Shown: positions 24,529 through 34,779 of the stretch, one piece after another
How positions within the stretch are numbered: the stretch's first letter is position 1
Layout of the letters: the number at the start of each line of letters is the position of its first letter
Source of the DNA: Prorocentrum cordatum
Taxonomy: Eukaryota; Sar; Dinophyceae; Prorocentrales; Prorocentraceae
NCBI GenBank assembly: GCA_963575745.1
Contig: CAUYUJ010022059.1
Coordinates: forward strand, 298,823 to 362,822
Length of the DNA: 64,000 bases
Direction of reading: 5' to 3'
Position numbers and translations under genes: made by a program
The notes under the pieces: model-generated
Database searches by the model: none
Seen by the model: the letters and a program-made list of their open reading frames with translations, nothing else
Told to the model about the DNA's origin: nothing

Positions 24529-25049
24529 CTTCCTCGCCCCCCCTCCCTCCTCCGGCCGGAGCCCGCGGCCGATGAAACAGCTGGGCGGGGCGGCCTGCGC
24601 GTGGGGCCACGGCGCCGAGCTCGACTGGCCAGCGCTCTCGCTAGCCGCCGCCGCGCTTCTTCGCCCCGCGTCGTGCCACGGTGGGAGCTTCGAGGATCGA
24701 GCAGGACCAGGGGTTCTGTTTCAAGGGTCGCAGGTGGTCGAGGATCGAGGGGGTCGGGAGAATCGAGGATTGGGAGACAGTTCCAGGGTTTGTTTTTCAT
24801 TTGTGAGGTTTGAGGACCTCTGGGAGGTTCCTCGGGGGCCCGGATCCACTCCGATTTTTTCGCCAGAGCGCACACCTGGAGAGGTTTGGGGTCCGATAGT
24901 TGATGGAAGGGGGAGGGCTCGCCATTAAGGATGAAAGGGGTCTTGGAAGAAAGGCGCCATGTGTTGTGTAGCTTTATTCGGGCTGCCAAGGGCTGAGGAA
25001 GGCTCGAGGGTAACTACAGGACCCGTTTCCTCTAGGATCCTTCCCCATC

Positions 25050-25637
25050 ATGCCAAACATGGAGGATCGGCACGCGCTCATGAAGAGGTCCCAGGCAGGG
25101 GGGAATTATGAAGCCAGGGCGTGTATCGAGGAAACGCTACCCGCTTCTGTACAGATTCGGCACGCTCCGTCGCCAAATCAGGCGGCGTTGGCTTCACATT
25201 TCGGGGGAAGCCTGCCCTATCCGTGGATCTGGTGCCTGCGCGCCAGTTCCCCGGATCGCTAATACATGTTAGCGCGTGCCCGAAAAAAGGCGAAGCCCAG
25301 ACCTCCTCAGGTCACCCACTGGAGGCGCGAAGGTGATCGCACCTTGCGCCTGGTAGTCTGGGGGCTCGCGAGACTTGCCGTTGTACCCTCTCTACGTGGT
25401 TGGCGACGCGAGAACGCAGAAGATAGCCGCGTCTGGGTCTCCGCGCTTCAGCGAGGTGTGGAGTTGGGCGGTATCCATTCTTCGCATAGCTACACCTACC
25501 ATGCGCGTCCGAGCTTGGTTAGTATCCGGATCCGAATCTCTCTCACATGTCCCGTGGAGGTGTTCCCGAATGCAGTGCGTCAGCGAAGCCAGAAGATCCT
25601 GAATCAATCTCCAGAACGCCTAGGATTTGATGCGTAA
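25050..25637 (+). pseudogene. Coding tract interrupted by one TAA
   Basis: An ATG at 25050 opens a 70-codon frame ending in TAA at 25260-25262. Three bases later an ATG in the same frame opens 123 further codons to TAA at 25635-25637. Both parts have balanced, protein-like composition. The second is basic with many Arg, Val, Leu and Ser. A single nonsense change, or a small intron spanning it, would explain the break. A possible acceptor, CCTCTAG, lies just upstream at about 25030. A terminal-inverted-repeat element starts 15 bases after the end. Confidence 0.45.
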
Positions 25638-25651
25638 CTGTGAGTTCTGGT

Positions 25652-25806
25652 GTTGTTGGAAGCGCCCCTGGCTCAAGGTACCCCCAAGATTTCCAAGGAG
25701 GCCTCCACGGCCTCCAGAGCACCCCTCACGGGGCCCAGAGGGCCGCAGGGGCTCCAAAATTGATCTAAAATCAGGGGGCACCTTGGGTCAGGGGCACCTT
25801 TAGCAC
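25652..25806. mobile_element. MITE-like terminal-inverted-repeat element, copy A
   Basis: The left end GTTGTTGGAAGCGCCCCTGG is matched by the inverted right end around CAGGGGCACCTTTAGCAC. The interior (TCCAAGGAGGCC ... CCAGAGCACCCCTCACGGGG ... CAGGGGGCACCTTGGGTCAG) is almost the same as in copy B at 29767-29903. It has no coding capacity, so it would be non-autonomous. I see no clear target duplication. Confidence 0.65.
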
Positions 25807-26164
25807 TCCCTGATGAGTTGAACAACGTCCATGACTGCTCTGGTCGCGAAAACATGGCTGCGGAATTAGACCAAATCAGAGATTGTTGTGAACCTAAATG
25901 TATGGTCATTTGGGGGGCACCTGTCATCACCGTATCACTCATCACCATCGTCATCATCGTCATCGGGAGTCGGAGTCGTCGTCATTGTCGGTGTCGGTGT
26001 CGGAGTCGGAGTTGTCGTCGCCGTCGTCGTTGTCGTCGGACGTCGTCGGAGTTGGAATCGGAGTCGGAGTTGTCGTCGGAGTCGGAGTCGGAGTCCGCCA
26101 CCGAGCCTGCGCGGAGTGGGCGCCGCAGCGTGCTCACCCGTTGCCAGGTCAGAGTTCTTCCGTG

Positions 26165-27050
26165 TTTTTTAGGCCATCGGAACGCGGCGCAGCCGACGCA
26201 AAGGCGCGAGCCCATCGGAACGCAGGGCAGAACAAAGCGCAACGGCCATCGGAACGCAGCGCAGACAACGCGCAGGCGCGAGCCCGCCCATCGGAACACA
26301 GCTTCTGCGCGCTTGCGCGTCGGCTGCGCTGTGTTCCGATGGGCTCGCGCTTGCGCGTCGGCTGCGCGTTGTTCCGATGGCCGTTGCGCTTTATTTTGCG
26401 CTGCGTTCCGATGGGCTCGCGCTTGCGCGTCGGCTGCGCTGTGTTCCGATGGGCTCGCGCTTGCGCGTCGGCTGCGCGTTGTTCCGATGGCCGTTGCGCT
26501 TTGTTTTGCGCTGCGTTCCGATGGGCTCGCGCCTGCGCGTCGGCTGCGCTGTGTTCCGATGGGCTGCCTGCGCGTTGTCTGCGCTGCGTTCCGATGGCCG
26601 TTGCGCTTTGTTCTGCCCTGCGTTCCGATGGGTTTGCGCCTGCGCGTCGGCTGCGCTGTGTTCCGATGGGCTCGCGCCTGCGCGTCTGCTGCGCTGTGTT
26701 CCGATGGGCTCGCGCCTGCGCGTTGGCTGCGCTTTGTTCCGATGGCCTGGGTCAGCTCCTCCCAGTGGGCCGGACACCTCTACGGAACAAAGCGCAGCGG
26801 CCATCGGAAACAAATTGCAGCCGACAAGCAGGCACGAGCCCATAGGAACACAGCGCAGCCGACGCACAGGCGCGAACACATCGGAACAAAGCGCAACCCC
26901 CGCGCAGGCGCGAGCCCGCCCATCGGAACACAGCTTCTGCGCGCTTGCGCGTCGGCTGCGCTGTGTTGCGATGGGCTCGCGCCTGCGCGCTGGCTGTGCT
27001 GTGTTCCGATGGGCTCGCGCCTGCGCGTTGGCTGCGACGGCGGTGTGTGC
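26165..27050. repeat. Minisatellite in alternating orientation, palindromic
   Basis: Units of 38-60 bases built on GTTCCGATGGGCTCGCGC run forward at about 26330-26755 and 26970-27040. They run as the reverse complement (GCGAGCCCATCGGAAC) at about 26172-26300 and 26785-26935. At each reverse-to-forward switch is a hairpin. In the first, 26287-26302 pairs perfectly with 26328-26343 (16 bp). The two switch regions (26278-26352 and 26911-26985) are near-identical. Confidence 0.85.
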
Positions 27051-27070
27051 GGCCGGAAGCAGGATAGCAG

Positions 27071-27433
27071 TACTGATTGAAATTCGGGCCGGGAAGCATT
27101 TGCCACGGCGTCGAGCTGCGGAGGCGCAATTTGAAAATGTTGTTCGCCTGGCAGGCGCTGGTGAACATAGTTCGGATGAGCCATTGTACGTTAGATGTAT
27201 GCGCCTGGGAGTATCCGAACTGGTCATCACAAGGATAACTAGCGCTCACATCAGACACTTTGTGCGTTTTCGCCACGAAGGCAAATTCAAACGCCGTGCT
27301 CTTCCAAATTTCACACGTCTGGGGCGCGTGGGATGCCAGGCGGACAACGCACGAATTCATGTCCTCGTGAAGGAACCGAGAGACCATTTCGATGATTCCA
27401 GCGAAAAGTCCGCCACCGCGCTTGCAGCGGTAG
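27071..27433 (+). CDS. Internal exon of an unidentified gene
   Basis: After the acceptor-like GATAGCAG ending at 27070, a frame runs to about 27433 and reads as convincing protein: Ile-Glu-Ile-Arg, many Arg, Val, His and Phe residues, and an acidic His-Phe-Asp-Asp-Ser-Ser end. A donor-like GTGCGT begins at 27434 (GTAGGT at 27430 is an alternative). The exon is flanked on both sides by minisatellites, which would lie in introns. Cys-Met-Arg and Gly-Cys-Gln are the only cysteines. I recognise no family. The next exon is probably at 28131. Confidence 0.5.
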
Positions 27434-28130
27434 GTGCGTTTGTCGGCCCATCAGTTCTCGGCCCATCGGTTATCGACCCAACCCATAGGTTGCCGGTCCA
27501 TAGGTTCTCGGCCCATGGTTCTCGGTCCATTGGTTATTTGCCCATAAGTTCTCGGCCCAGAGGTTTTCGGCCCATAGGTTTCGGCCCATAGGTTCTCGGC
27601 CCATGGTTTTTTCTCCCATAGGTTATCGGCCCATCGAGTCTCGGCCCAGAGGTTCTCGGCCCGTAGGTTCTCGACCCAGAAATTCTCGGCCCAGAGGTTC
27701 TCGGACCATCGGGTCTCGGCCCATAGGTTCGGCCCATGGGCTCTCGGCCCATAGGTTCTCGGCCCATCGATTTTCGGCTCATAGGTTATCGGCCCGTTGT
27801 TTCTCGGACCGTAGGTTCTCAGCCCATAAGTTGTCGGCCCAGAAGTTCTCGGCCCAGTGGTTCTCGGCTCATAGGTATTCGGTTCATAAGTTTCTGGCCC
27901 GTAGGTTATCGGCCCATAGGGTCTTGGCCAGTAGGTTTTCGGCCCATAGGTTCTGAGCCCATATGCTCTCGGCCCGTAGGTTCTTGGCTCAGAGGTTTTC
28001 GGCCCATAGGTCCTCTGCCCAGAGGTTCTCGGCCCATACATTCTCGGCCCATACATTATCGGTTCTCGGACCATCGGTTCTCGGCCCAGAAGTTATCGGC
28101 CCATCGGTTCTCGGTCCGAAGTCTCGCCCC
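27434..28130. repeat. 15-bp minisatellite within a probable intron
   Basis: About 45 units of the type GGTTCTCGGCCCATA, with variants CAGAGG, CGTAGG and CATCGG, run from about 27440 to 28115. 15 bases is five codons, so frames stay open and read as Gly-Pro-Arg-Thr-Tyr repeats on the minus strand. The array lies between two exon-like frames on the plus strand and most simply sits in their intron. Confidence 0.85.
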
Positions 28131-28511
28131 CCTCTTCTCCGAACGCGTTCCGCTACTCGCAAAGTGCCTACTCGCAAGCGCCAGAAAGAAGTAAAAGCTC
28201 CCCTCTTGAAGTGTGTGACATGTGGTAAGCAGACCAAGATAATCACCATCATTGCGTGGGGTCGGATGTTGTGTTGCCGCGATGGTTATCGTGGACCACA
28301 CCCAACAGGCCAACGACATAAGCTGGAGGATTGGAACAAGCTCGTGGAGGAACACAATACGCGTACCACGGTTCCTGGCAACAGATGTCATGTATTCCCT
28401 CCGTTTCGCGCAGACAAAGTTGATCAATAACTCGAGTGTGTACATTGTAAGCAGGTTTCTCCAAACCGTCGACAAGAGCAGCTTTGTGCCGCGATCTGCG
28501 GCAAACGGTAA
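28131..28511 (+). pseudogene. Cys-rich exon with possible zinc-binding pairs, broken by TAA
   Basis: The plus frame runs through a basic Arg/Lys-rich stretch. It then encodes Lys-Cys-Val-Thr-Cys-Gly followed about 17 residues later by Cys-Cys-Arg-Asp, then an ordinary Glu/Asn/Thr-containing part, and stops at TAA 28428-28430. The same frame continues after the stop with Glu-Cys-Val-His-Cys and, some 14 residues on, Cys-Ala-Ala-Ile-Cys, ending at TAA 28509-28511. Two successive CxxC...CC/CxxxC blocks suggest a zinc-binding module that continued before the nonsense change. The family is unknown. Confidence 0.45.
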
Positions 28512-29500
28512 TAGGCATAGTATGAGGCGCGACAGAGTGGTACGGATCTTACGATTTCGTATCTCAGTGCATGGCAAAGGTTACTAACTAATTCGTGAAC
28601 AGCGAATGATCTGGTAAAGGTTACGATATTCCTCTTGGTGAATGTTGAAGTTTTTGTGGTTTTGGATATGATGACTATGCTGACGGAAGTCGTGAACAAC
28701 ATTATAAGCACGGTAAATATTGCGATATTCTTCTTTGCTGAATGTTGATGTTGTTATGTATGGTAAAGACTACGATAACCCCAACTGGTAAGGTTACAGC
28801 CATCGGGTTCTCGGAGATGGTGTATGTACTGGCCTACCTCGTGGACAGCATTCTCGGCTTAGCGTTGTTGGCGATGCATTTGCGTGTGTTGTTGACTATC
28901 TACCATTATTTTATTCACTGCGGTCGAGGCCAAAGTGAACAACACCACAGCAGAGAGAGAGAGAGAGAGAAATACATACACGTGTGTGCCGTGATGTAAT
29001 TGAAGGTGAATCCCCCGCGGAGGATCTAGGCTGCCTGCGAGTAGCTGATTCGTGAATCGTGGAATTCGTTCGTCTGTTCCCGTGGACCTCCGTTTGATCC
29101 TGAATTGTTGTTTGCTTGTCCCAGGGCATGGCGAAGGCACACATTGGCAGGCAACTAATACACGCCAGTCGTGATTTTGGCACGATTCGGGGGGTCTGGG
29201 GGTCAAAAAGCGACACCCCAGACCTGTCCCGGGACTCGTTCAGACAATAATCTCGAGGAGAACCCCCCCCGGCGGCGAGATGTCCTAACAGGAGGCCCAA
29301 ATCGATTCAAAACCGTTTACAAATCTCGAAACTCAATATTTTTGAAATTGAAGTTCGAAGTTCGAGGGGTCTTGCTTTTTGGACGCCCGACATGGATACG
29401 GAAATTGCACGCGCTGGGCAGCGAATGGCCGACAGCGGCCGCTGTCAGGTGGGCGACCGTTTGGTCCCGAGTGGACGCCGTGTTTTTGGCCTCTCCGTGC
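28512..29500. other. Mixed low-GC stretch, no firm gene
   Basis: Three related AT-rich segments with GATATTC.TCTT and TGAATGTTGA words occur at about 28615, 28700 and 28740. A short (GA)n run is at 28951-28970. Small frames at 28742-28999 (plus, hydrophobic) and 28859-29206 (minus) are possible but not separable from chance. Confidence 0.4.
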
Positions 29501-29509
29501 CCGCCGGGC

Positions 29510-29765
29510 CGAACCGAGAAGGGGGGGCTGGAGGAAGGGGGGGCAGGGCCGGAGGAAGGAGTGGGGGAGGGGGCGGACGATGCAGGCTGGAGATGGAGGG
29601 TGGAGGTTGAAGGATGGAGGGGCTGTGGGATTGAGGGCCTGGAAGGGCTGGAGGATGGAGGGGCTTGAGGAAGGAGGACGGAGGGGCTGGAGCGACTGGA
29701 GGATGGAGGGGCTGGAGGAAGGAGGAGAACGGAGGGGCTGGAGGATGGAGGGGCTGGAGGCAGGG
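29510..29765. repeat. G-rich minisatellite, GGATGGAGGGGCTGGAG units
   Basis: GGCTGGAGGATGGAGG-like units recur about every 18-33 bases. The tract ends directly at the left end of the MITE-like copy B. Confidence 0.8.
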
Positions 29766-29766
29766 T

Positions 29767-29903
29767 GTTGCTAGAACTGCCCCTGGCCCAGGATCTCCAA
29801 GGAGGCCCCGACGGTCTCCAGAGCACCCCTCACGGGGCCCAGAGGGGATCCGAAGTGGAGCGAAAAGCAGGGGGCACCTTGGGTCAGGGGCACCTTTAGC
29901 AAC
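29767..29903. mobile_element. MITE-like terminal-inverted-repeat element, copy B
   Basis: 137 bases. Its left end GTTGCTAGAACTGCCCCTGG pairs with the right end ending CAGGGGCACCTTTAGCAAC, giving inverted arms of about 27 bases with few mismatches. The interior is homologous to copy A but lacks two short segments. There is no coding capacity. Confidence 0.7.
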
Positions 29904-30136
29904 TCCCGAGAAGGAGGGGGCAGGGGGCTGAGAAGGGAGTCGCAGGGACGGGACAGCGGGCGAGGGCGGCGTCAGGGCTGGGGGGCAGGGGGCCCCGGCC
30001 AGCTGCCCCCCCCCTCCCCCCCCACACCGAGAGGCCGCGCGCTGCCACGCCGAGGCGCGGCCCCGCGCCGGCCACTGGAGCCACGTCGGCGCTGGAAGTG
30101 GGAGGACCCACTCTCCAGCCCATCAATCATGGGAGA

Positions 30137-30328
30137 TACGGTAGGTTCGCGTCGTGTCGACCAGCGGCGACCCCGTCGCGGGCGTTCAACCTTGAACGCC
30201 GCTGGCGCCCCAGAATCGGTCGATGCTGAACGATCCGACCTGTCGGACACGGCTGATCGTTCAAGATTGAACGATCCCCGCGGTGTCAGAAACCAACGCC
30301 GAAGTCGGCACGACACGAACCTGCCGTA
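30137..30328. repeat. Inverted repeat, 24-25-bp arms, internally structured
   Basis: 30137-30160 (TACGGTAGGTTCGCGTCGTG...) pairs with 30304-30328 with few mismatches. The interior holds further inverted words (CGTTCAACCTTGAACG and GATCGTTCAAGATTGAACGATC), so one strand could fold into a branched structure. An 85-codon ATG frame (30129-30386) coincides but is likely incidental. Confidence 0.6.
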
Positions 30329-30329
30329 C

Positions 30330-31235
30330 CCTCGCAATGCTGTTTCAAGAGTGCGCTGGCGTCGATTGGCGTCTGTCAATCGATGAGATGGCGCCGATTT
30401 AGTGTCGATTAGCGTAGAGTTAGCGTCTGCTAGCATCGATTAACGTCGATGCGCAATAGCCAACAATATGGTATGAGAGGCTCTCATGAGTTGCCACTGA
30501 ACAATCCCCCCGTCCCCCCCTTCTGGGTCTTGACTTCCCGGCCCCACCAGCCCACGCCCCACGTGGGGAAGTCAAGGCCTCCCAAATTGCAGGACCGTCA
30601 GAAAGGGATCCGGGATGAGGAAGGGTTTGGGTAGCGAATTGGAGTGGATTTCGGAATCCAGAGGAGGAGCAGGCGGAGAAAAAACATGCTGATACACTGA
30701 TGCCTTCCCTCGACCTCGGCCAGTGGGCCCCTCCATCCCGCGGCTGAGTGGAGGAGGGGGGTCCAGCAGGCTTGGGCGAGGAGATGATAAACGGATTAGT
30801 CGTCCCCAGAGTGCTCACTGAGCGCTCCCAGGGCGTTAGGGGGCCCCCTGGAACGGCCGATGGGCCCGACAGATCCTCTCAGAGGTCCCCCGTTCACTCC
30901 AGAGGCTTTCGCCATTCCGCCGGCCCCCCGACGAAGGAACTCGCGACGATGGCTTGGTCATGACTTTGCCATTCGGAGCCGCTGGGAGGCTGTAGGGCCA
31001 TCGTGGAGCTGATCCCGTTGGCTCTCAGAGATTCCCGATCTGGTCCACTTCACAATGCGGGTTCCCTGGATTTCTCGACCCCTCAAGGTCCAGTTGTTGC
31101 CCCCGTCAGTTTTTGTCGTGGTCCGGGGGCCCAGGCAGGGGCCCCAGAGGCAAAGAATGGCGGAAAGTTGCCGCTAATATACTTATACGTATGACCAGCT
31201 TTCGGGTCATAAGGAGATTCGGGGTAGGGGAGGAA
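30330..31235. other. No identifiable gene
   Basis: This stretch has unremarkable composition. GTCGATTGGCGTC/TTAGCGTCGA words recur at 30360-30445. I see no frame with convincing protein character and no long repeat. Confidence 0.45.
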
Positions 31236-31237
31236 AT

Positions 31238-32320
31238 CGCGTCTCAATCGACCTCATTATCGATCTCACTATGAACTACCAGTTTCATTACAGGACACCG
31301 ACGGGACACCACCATCGACCTTATCATCGATCTCACTATCGATCTTACTCTCGATCTGTCTATCGATCTTACACTCGATCGCACTATCGATCTCACTCTA
31401 TGATCGATATCGCTGTCGATGTTACTACCGATCGGAGGTCGGGGGGTTAGATCGAAGTGGAACGGACAACCCCCCTACCGGGAAATCGATTTCGGTTTCG
31501 TGTTCGTGCCGTGCGTGCGGGCGAGGCGAAATTGCGTGGGCGGGGGAGAGGAAATTCTCTTGTGGTTGGACCACGGAAATCGAAGTGGAACGGAGAGCCC
31601 CTCTACCGGGAATTCGATTTCGGTTTCGTGTTCGTGCCGTTTGTGCGGGCGAAGCGAAGCTGCGTGGGCGGGGGAGAGGAAATTCTCCTGTGGCTGGGCC
31701 GCAGCTCGACCAAAACCTTTTCCGCCCGGCAACCGGTGGCGCGCGGTGTCCCGCCGGTGTCTCGCTGGTGTCCCGCTGGTGTCCCGCCGGTGTCTCGTCG
31801 TGGAGTCGTGGCTGGGTCGCGGCCGGACCAGAAGGTTCTCCGCCCGGCAACCGGTGGCGCGCGGTGTCCCGCCGGTGTCCCGCTGGTGTCCCGTTGGTGT
31901 CCCGCCGGTGTCCCGTCGTTGTCCCGTGGTGAGATCGACAGTGAGATCGATAGTGATATCGATATCAAGGCCGATAGTGAAATCGATCGTGAGATCTATA
32001 GCGAGAGATCGGTCGTGAGATCTATAGTGGGATCGATCGTGATACGGATAGTGAGATCGATCGTGAGATCGATCGAGTGGGATCGATAGCGAGATCGATG
32101 GTGGAGTCGATAGTGAGATGAATAGTGAGATCGAAAGCGGGATCGGTAATGATATCGTTAACGAGATCGATAGTGACATCTCCACTGTCATCGTCAGAAC
32201 AAAAATCACCACTGTTGCCCAATGCTGGCCCCCTCCCCAACCTCCTCATCACCCGCAGGGTGGTCGTATAGGTATCACTATCGATGTCACAATCGATCTC
32301 TCGATCGGTCTCGCTAAAGG
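31238..32320. repeat. GATCGAT-type arrays in opposite orientation around a duplicated core
   Basis: 31238-31435 carries TCGATCTCACTATCGATC units. 31930-32195 carries their reverse complement, GAGATCGATAGTGAGATCGA. Between them a roughly 125-bp unit is duplicated (about 31450-31575 and 31577-31700, each with GTTTCGTGTTCGTGCCG and GGGGGAGAGGAAATTCTC). A second unit with CGCCCGGCAACCGGTGGCGC is also duplicated (about 31720 and 31840), followed by GGTGTCCCGCC repeats. Confidence 0.8.
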
Positions 32321-32329
32321 ACACCGGCG

Positions 32330-33489
32330 GGGCACCGGCGGGGCACCCGCGGGATTCCCCCAGCCGCCGCCAGACAACGTGTGGGGGGCGGTCTTCTGGC
32401 CCAGAGGCGCCCTAGCCAGAGGGCGGTTCGTTCCTCTCTCCGCCCGCGCAGCTTCGACCTTGCCCGCGCGCGCGACCCGAACACGAAAACGAGACAGATG
32501 TCCTGGCGGGGTGCTCATCGTTTTTTTTTGGTGTTTCCTTTTTTGTTGCGATCTCAACCCCTCGCCTCCGATTTCAACACTCTGTAGGCCTGGGTCCTCC
32601 AGGAGGGGCTTTCCAGGAGGTCTCCAGAAGTAGGTCGACCGCGGAGGGCTCTGCAAGCCTTGCCCAGGCCCCTTCCGCCCGCGTCGACCGCCCGCGCAGG
32701 GGTCGGCCAGCAGCTGGGCCCCGGCTCGCCCCCGCCCGATCGCCGGCGCTCGCCCCCCCCGACGCGCGCCCCCCCCGACCCCTCGCGCCCCGCGCGCGGC
32801 GCCCCGCGCGCGGGCGCCTTTGGCCGCCAGCGCTGGCACCAGGCGAAAAGGACCCGCGCGCGCGGATTGATTTGGACATCGCCGCAGGAGTAATTCATAA
32901 TAACTGTATGTGAAAACTGATAAGGAAGGGGAACGGGGGGGCGGGGGGGGCGCTCGAGGGGGGCCCGGGAAAAGTGAGGGAACGAGGAAGAGGGGGGAGG
33001 GGGGGGACTTGGAGCGGATCCTAGGATATCCTAGCTAGCCGTGGTGCGGGGAGGGCTGGGTCGGCTTGGCCGGGCAGGGCTGGGCTGCGCGTTCTGGACA
33101 GGGCCAGGGCCAGTGGTGCTCCGGGCAGGGCCAGGGCCAGTTCGGGGCCCGCGATGTCGACGACCGTCGATGCGACGACGACGACGGCGACGACGACTAC
33201 AACGACGACGACGTGCGACGACAGCAGGGTCATTTGGACATTGCCACGCGCTTCGCGCGCGCACGGGCGCCTCGCTCGAGGCCCGAGTCGGGGGGGCCAG
33301 CCTGTCAGCGCGATCGATCATTGGCCGCTCGGACAGCCCGGGCGATGGGCGAGCGCAAGGGGGGGGGCGCCGCCCCGAAGGCGAGCGCCTGCGCAGGGGC
33401 GGCCAACCATGAGCACGAAAACCCGACGCAGCGGTTGGGGACTGAGGATCGGATAAGGAGGGGCCAGCGCCGCAAGGCAAAGGATTCGA

Positions 33490-33490
<1 letters not shown>
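32330..33490. other. GC-rich stretch without firm gene
   Basis: Long open frames on both strands are compositional. A short (GAC)n/(ACGACG)n run at about 33171-33225 and GGGCCAGGGCCAG repeats at 33095-33145 are the only structures seen. Confidence 0.5.
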
Positions 33491-33526
<36 letters not shown>

Positions 33527-33535
33527 GGGAAGAAG
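33491..33535. repeat. Homopolymer of 45 G
   Basis: An uninterrupted G45 run, followed by GAGGAG repeats to about 33600. Exact length in the assembly may be unreliable. Confidence 0.9.
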
Positions 33536-33787
33536 CGCAGGAAAAGACGAGGAGGAGGAGGAGGAGGAGGGAGGAGGAGGAGCGGGGCCACGAGGAGGAG
33601 GGGGGCGAGATGAGGGGGGGCGAGGATCGAGGGGGCCCCCCCTTCCCCATCGTTTTTTCCACCACCACCCCCGCCCCCCCAACTCCTCGAGCCCCGTTCG
33701 CCCCCCTCCTCTCTCCCCCCCCAACCCTGACCCCCGCCCGGCCCCCCCTCCGCTGTCTTAGCCCTCTTCCGGTTCACTCCCCCCCCC

Positions 33788-34246
33788 GTTGCCATCGCCC
33801 TCCCGCTCGGGGCGCCCCGGCGCCCCGACGGGGCGGCCCCGGGGCGCGAGCCGAAGCGCGCTCGGCGCGAGTTCGACGCGATCCGCAACAATGAGAATCA
33901 ATGCTTACCAGCCAATCGGGACCGAACCCGCCGCGCCCTTGGAGAGCGTCGAGGGCTGCGGCCCGCGGCAGCCCCTGGACGGGCGCGCGTTGAGTTCCTA
34001 GTTTGGCGCGGGCAGAAGCGAGATGAACCGACGTATGCCAGCGCGTCCGCAGGGCTTGAGGCTGGCGATTCCGTCGATGGTTATAGCGCGCGCGAGCTCG
34101 GCGGCTCTCGTTGCCGGCGCTGCCAGAGGGAATTGCAGGTCCGCGCTCGCCCCTCAGGGCCTGGTCCCGTTCCGAACAAGCACTGCTGCCCATTTAAACA
34201 TTTAGCGCGGCGTGCCTTTGGAGGCCTCGCGATGGCTCGGCGCTGA
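33788..34246 (+). CDS. Terminal exon-like frame with Cys pairs, no start codon
   Basis: An open plus frame without any early ATG ends in TGA at 34244-34246. It reads as natural protein: a basic Arg/Glu/Lys stretch, Asn-Asn-Glu-Asn-Gln, then Val-Glu-Phe-Leu-Val-Trp, and then Ser-Arg-Cys-Arg-Arg-Cys-Gln with His-Cys-Cys-Pro-Phe-Lys-His about 20 residues later. The Cys/His spacing could bind zinc. Lacking an initiator, it is best explained as a last exon, with a possible acceptor TCTTAG at about 33755-33760. The overlapping minus-strand frame looks like its antisense shadow. Confidence 0.45.
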   Translation, partial: VAIALPLGAPRRPDGAAPGREPKRARREFDAIRNNENQCLPANRDRTRRALGERRGLRPAAAPGRARVEFLVWRGQKRDEPTYASASAGLEAGDSVDGYSARELGGSRCRRCQRELQVRARPSGPGPVPNKHCCPFKHLARRAFGGLAMARR

Positions 34247-34779
34247 TCGGGGAGCCCTTGCAACGCGAGGCGGTGCGAGCATCGCGCGGGCGCGTTGGCG
34301 GGTGATCCCGCTATCTGCTTGGCGCGGCTTGCATGTTTGTGATTTTCGTTTTGCGCGCTGCGCCCGGCGCGGCCACTGTGCCTCCCGCGCCCGGCGCCCC
34401 GCCGGGCCGCCCGGCGCGCGCGCGGCGCGCTCATGCCGCGGGTAGTTTTCGATGTATGTTTGCTTTTGTCCCCTGCCCTCCCGCATTTTCGGCCCTCGCT
34501 TTGAATTCGCGGCGCGTCGCGCCGCGTCCTCTCTCTTCCCCCCCCCCCCCCCCATCTCCTCGCCCTCCTCTTCCTGATATTCTTCCTCCCCGCTTCGTTT
34601 CCTCATCGCCCATCCCCTTCCATCTTGCGCGGTGGACTTTCGGTTTGCAGCCGCGCCGAGGCAATTTCAGCGCGCCCTTCGCGCCGCGCGCTGCTCGCTG
34701 TCCCCGCGCGGGTTTTCATTGAAAGTCTATGTGATGTAAATCGCATGCCGATGCCGCGACAAGTCTAGCACGCGTTATG

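Noticed and set aside
30129-30386. 85-aa ATG protein
   Set aside because: It coincides with the inverted repeat and its Arg/Ser/Asp pattern follows the palindromic words, so a structured repeat explains it better.
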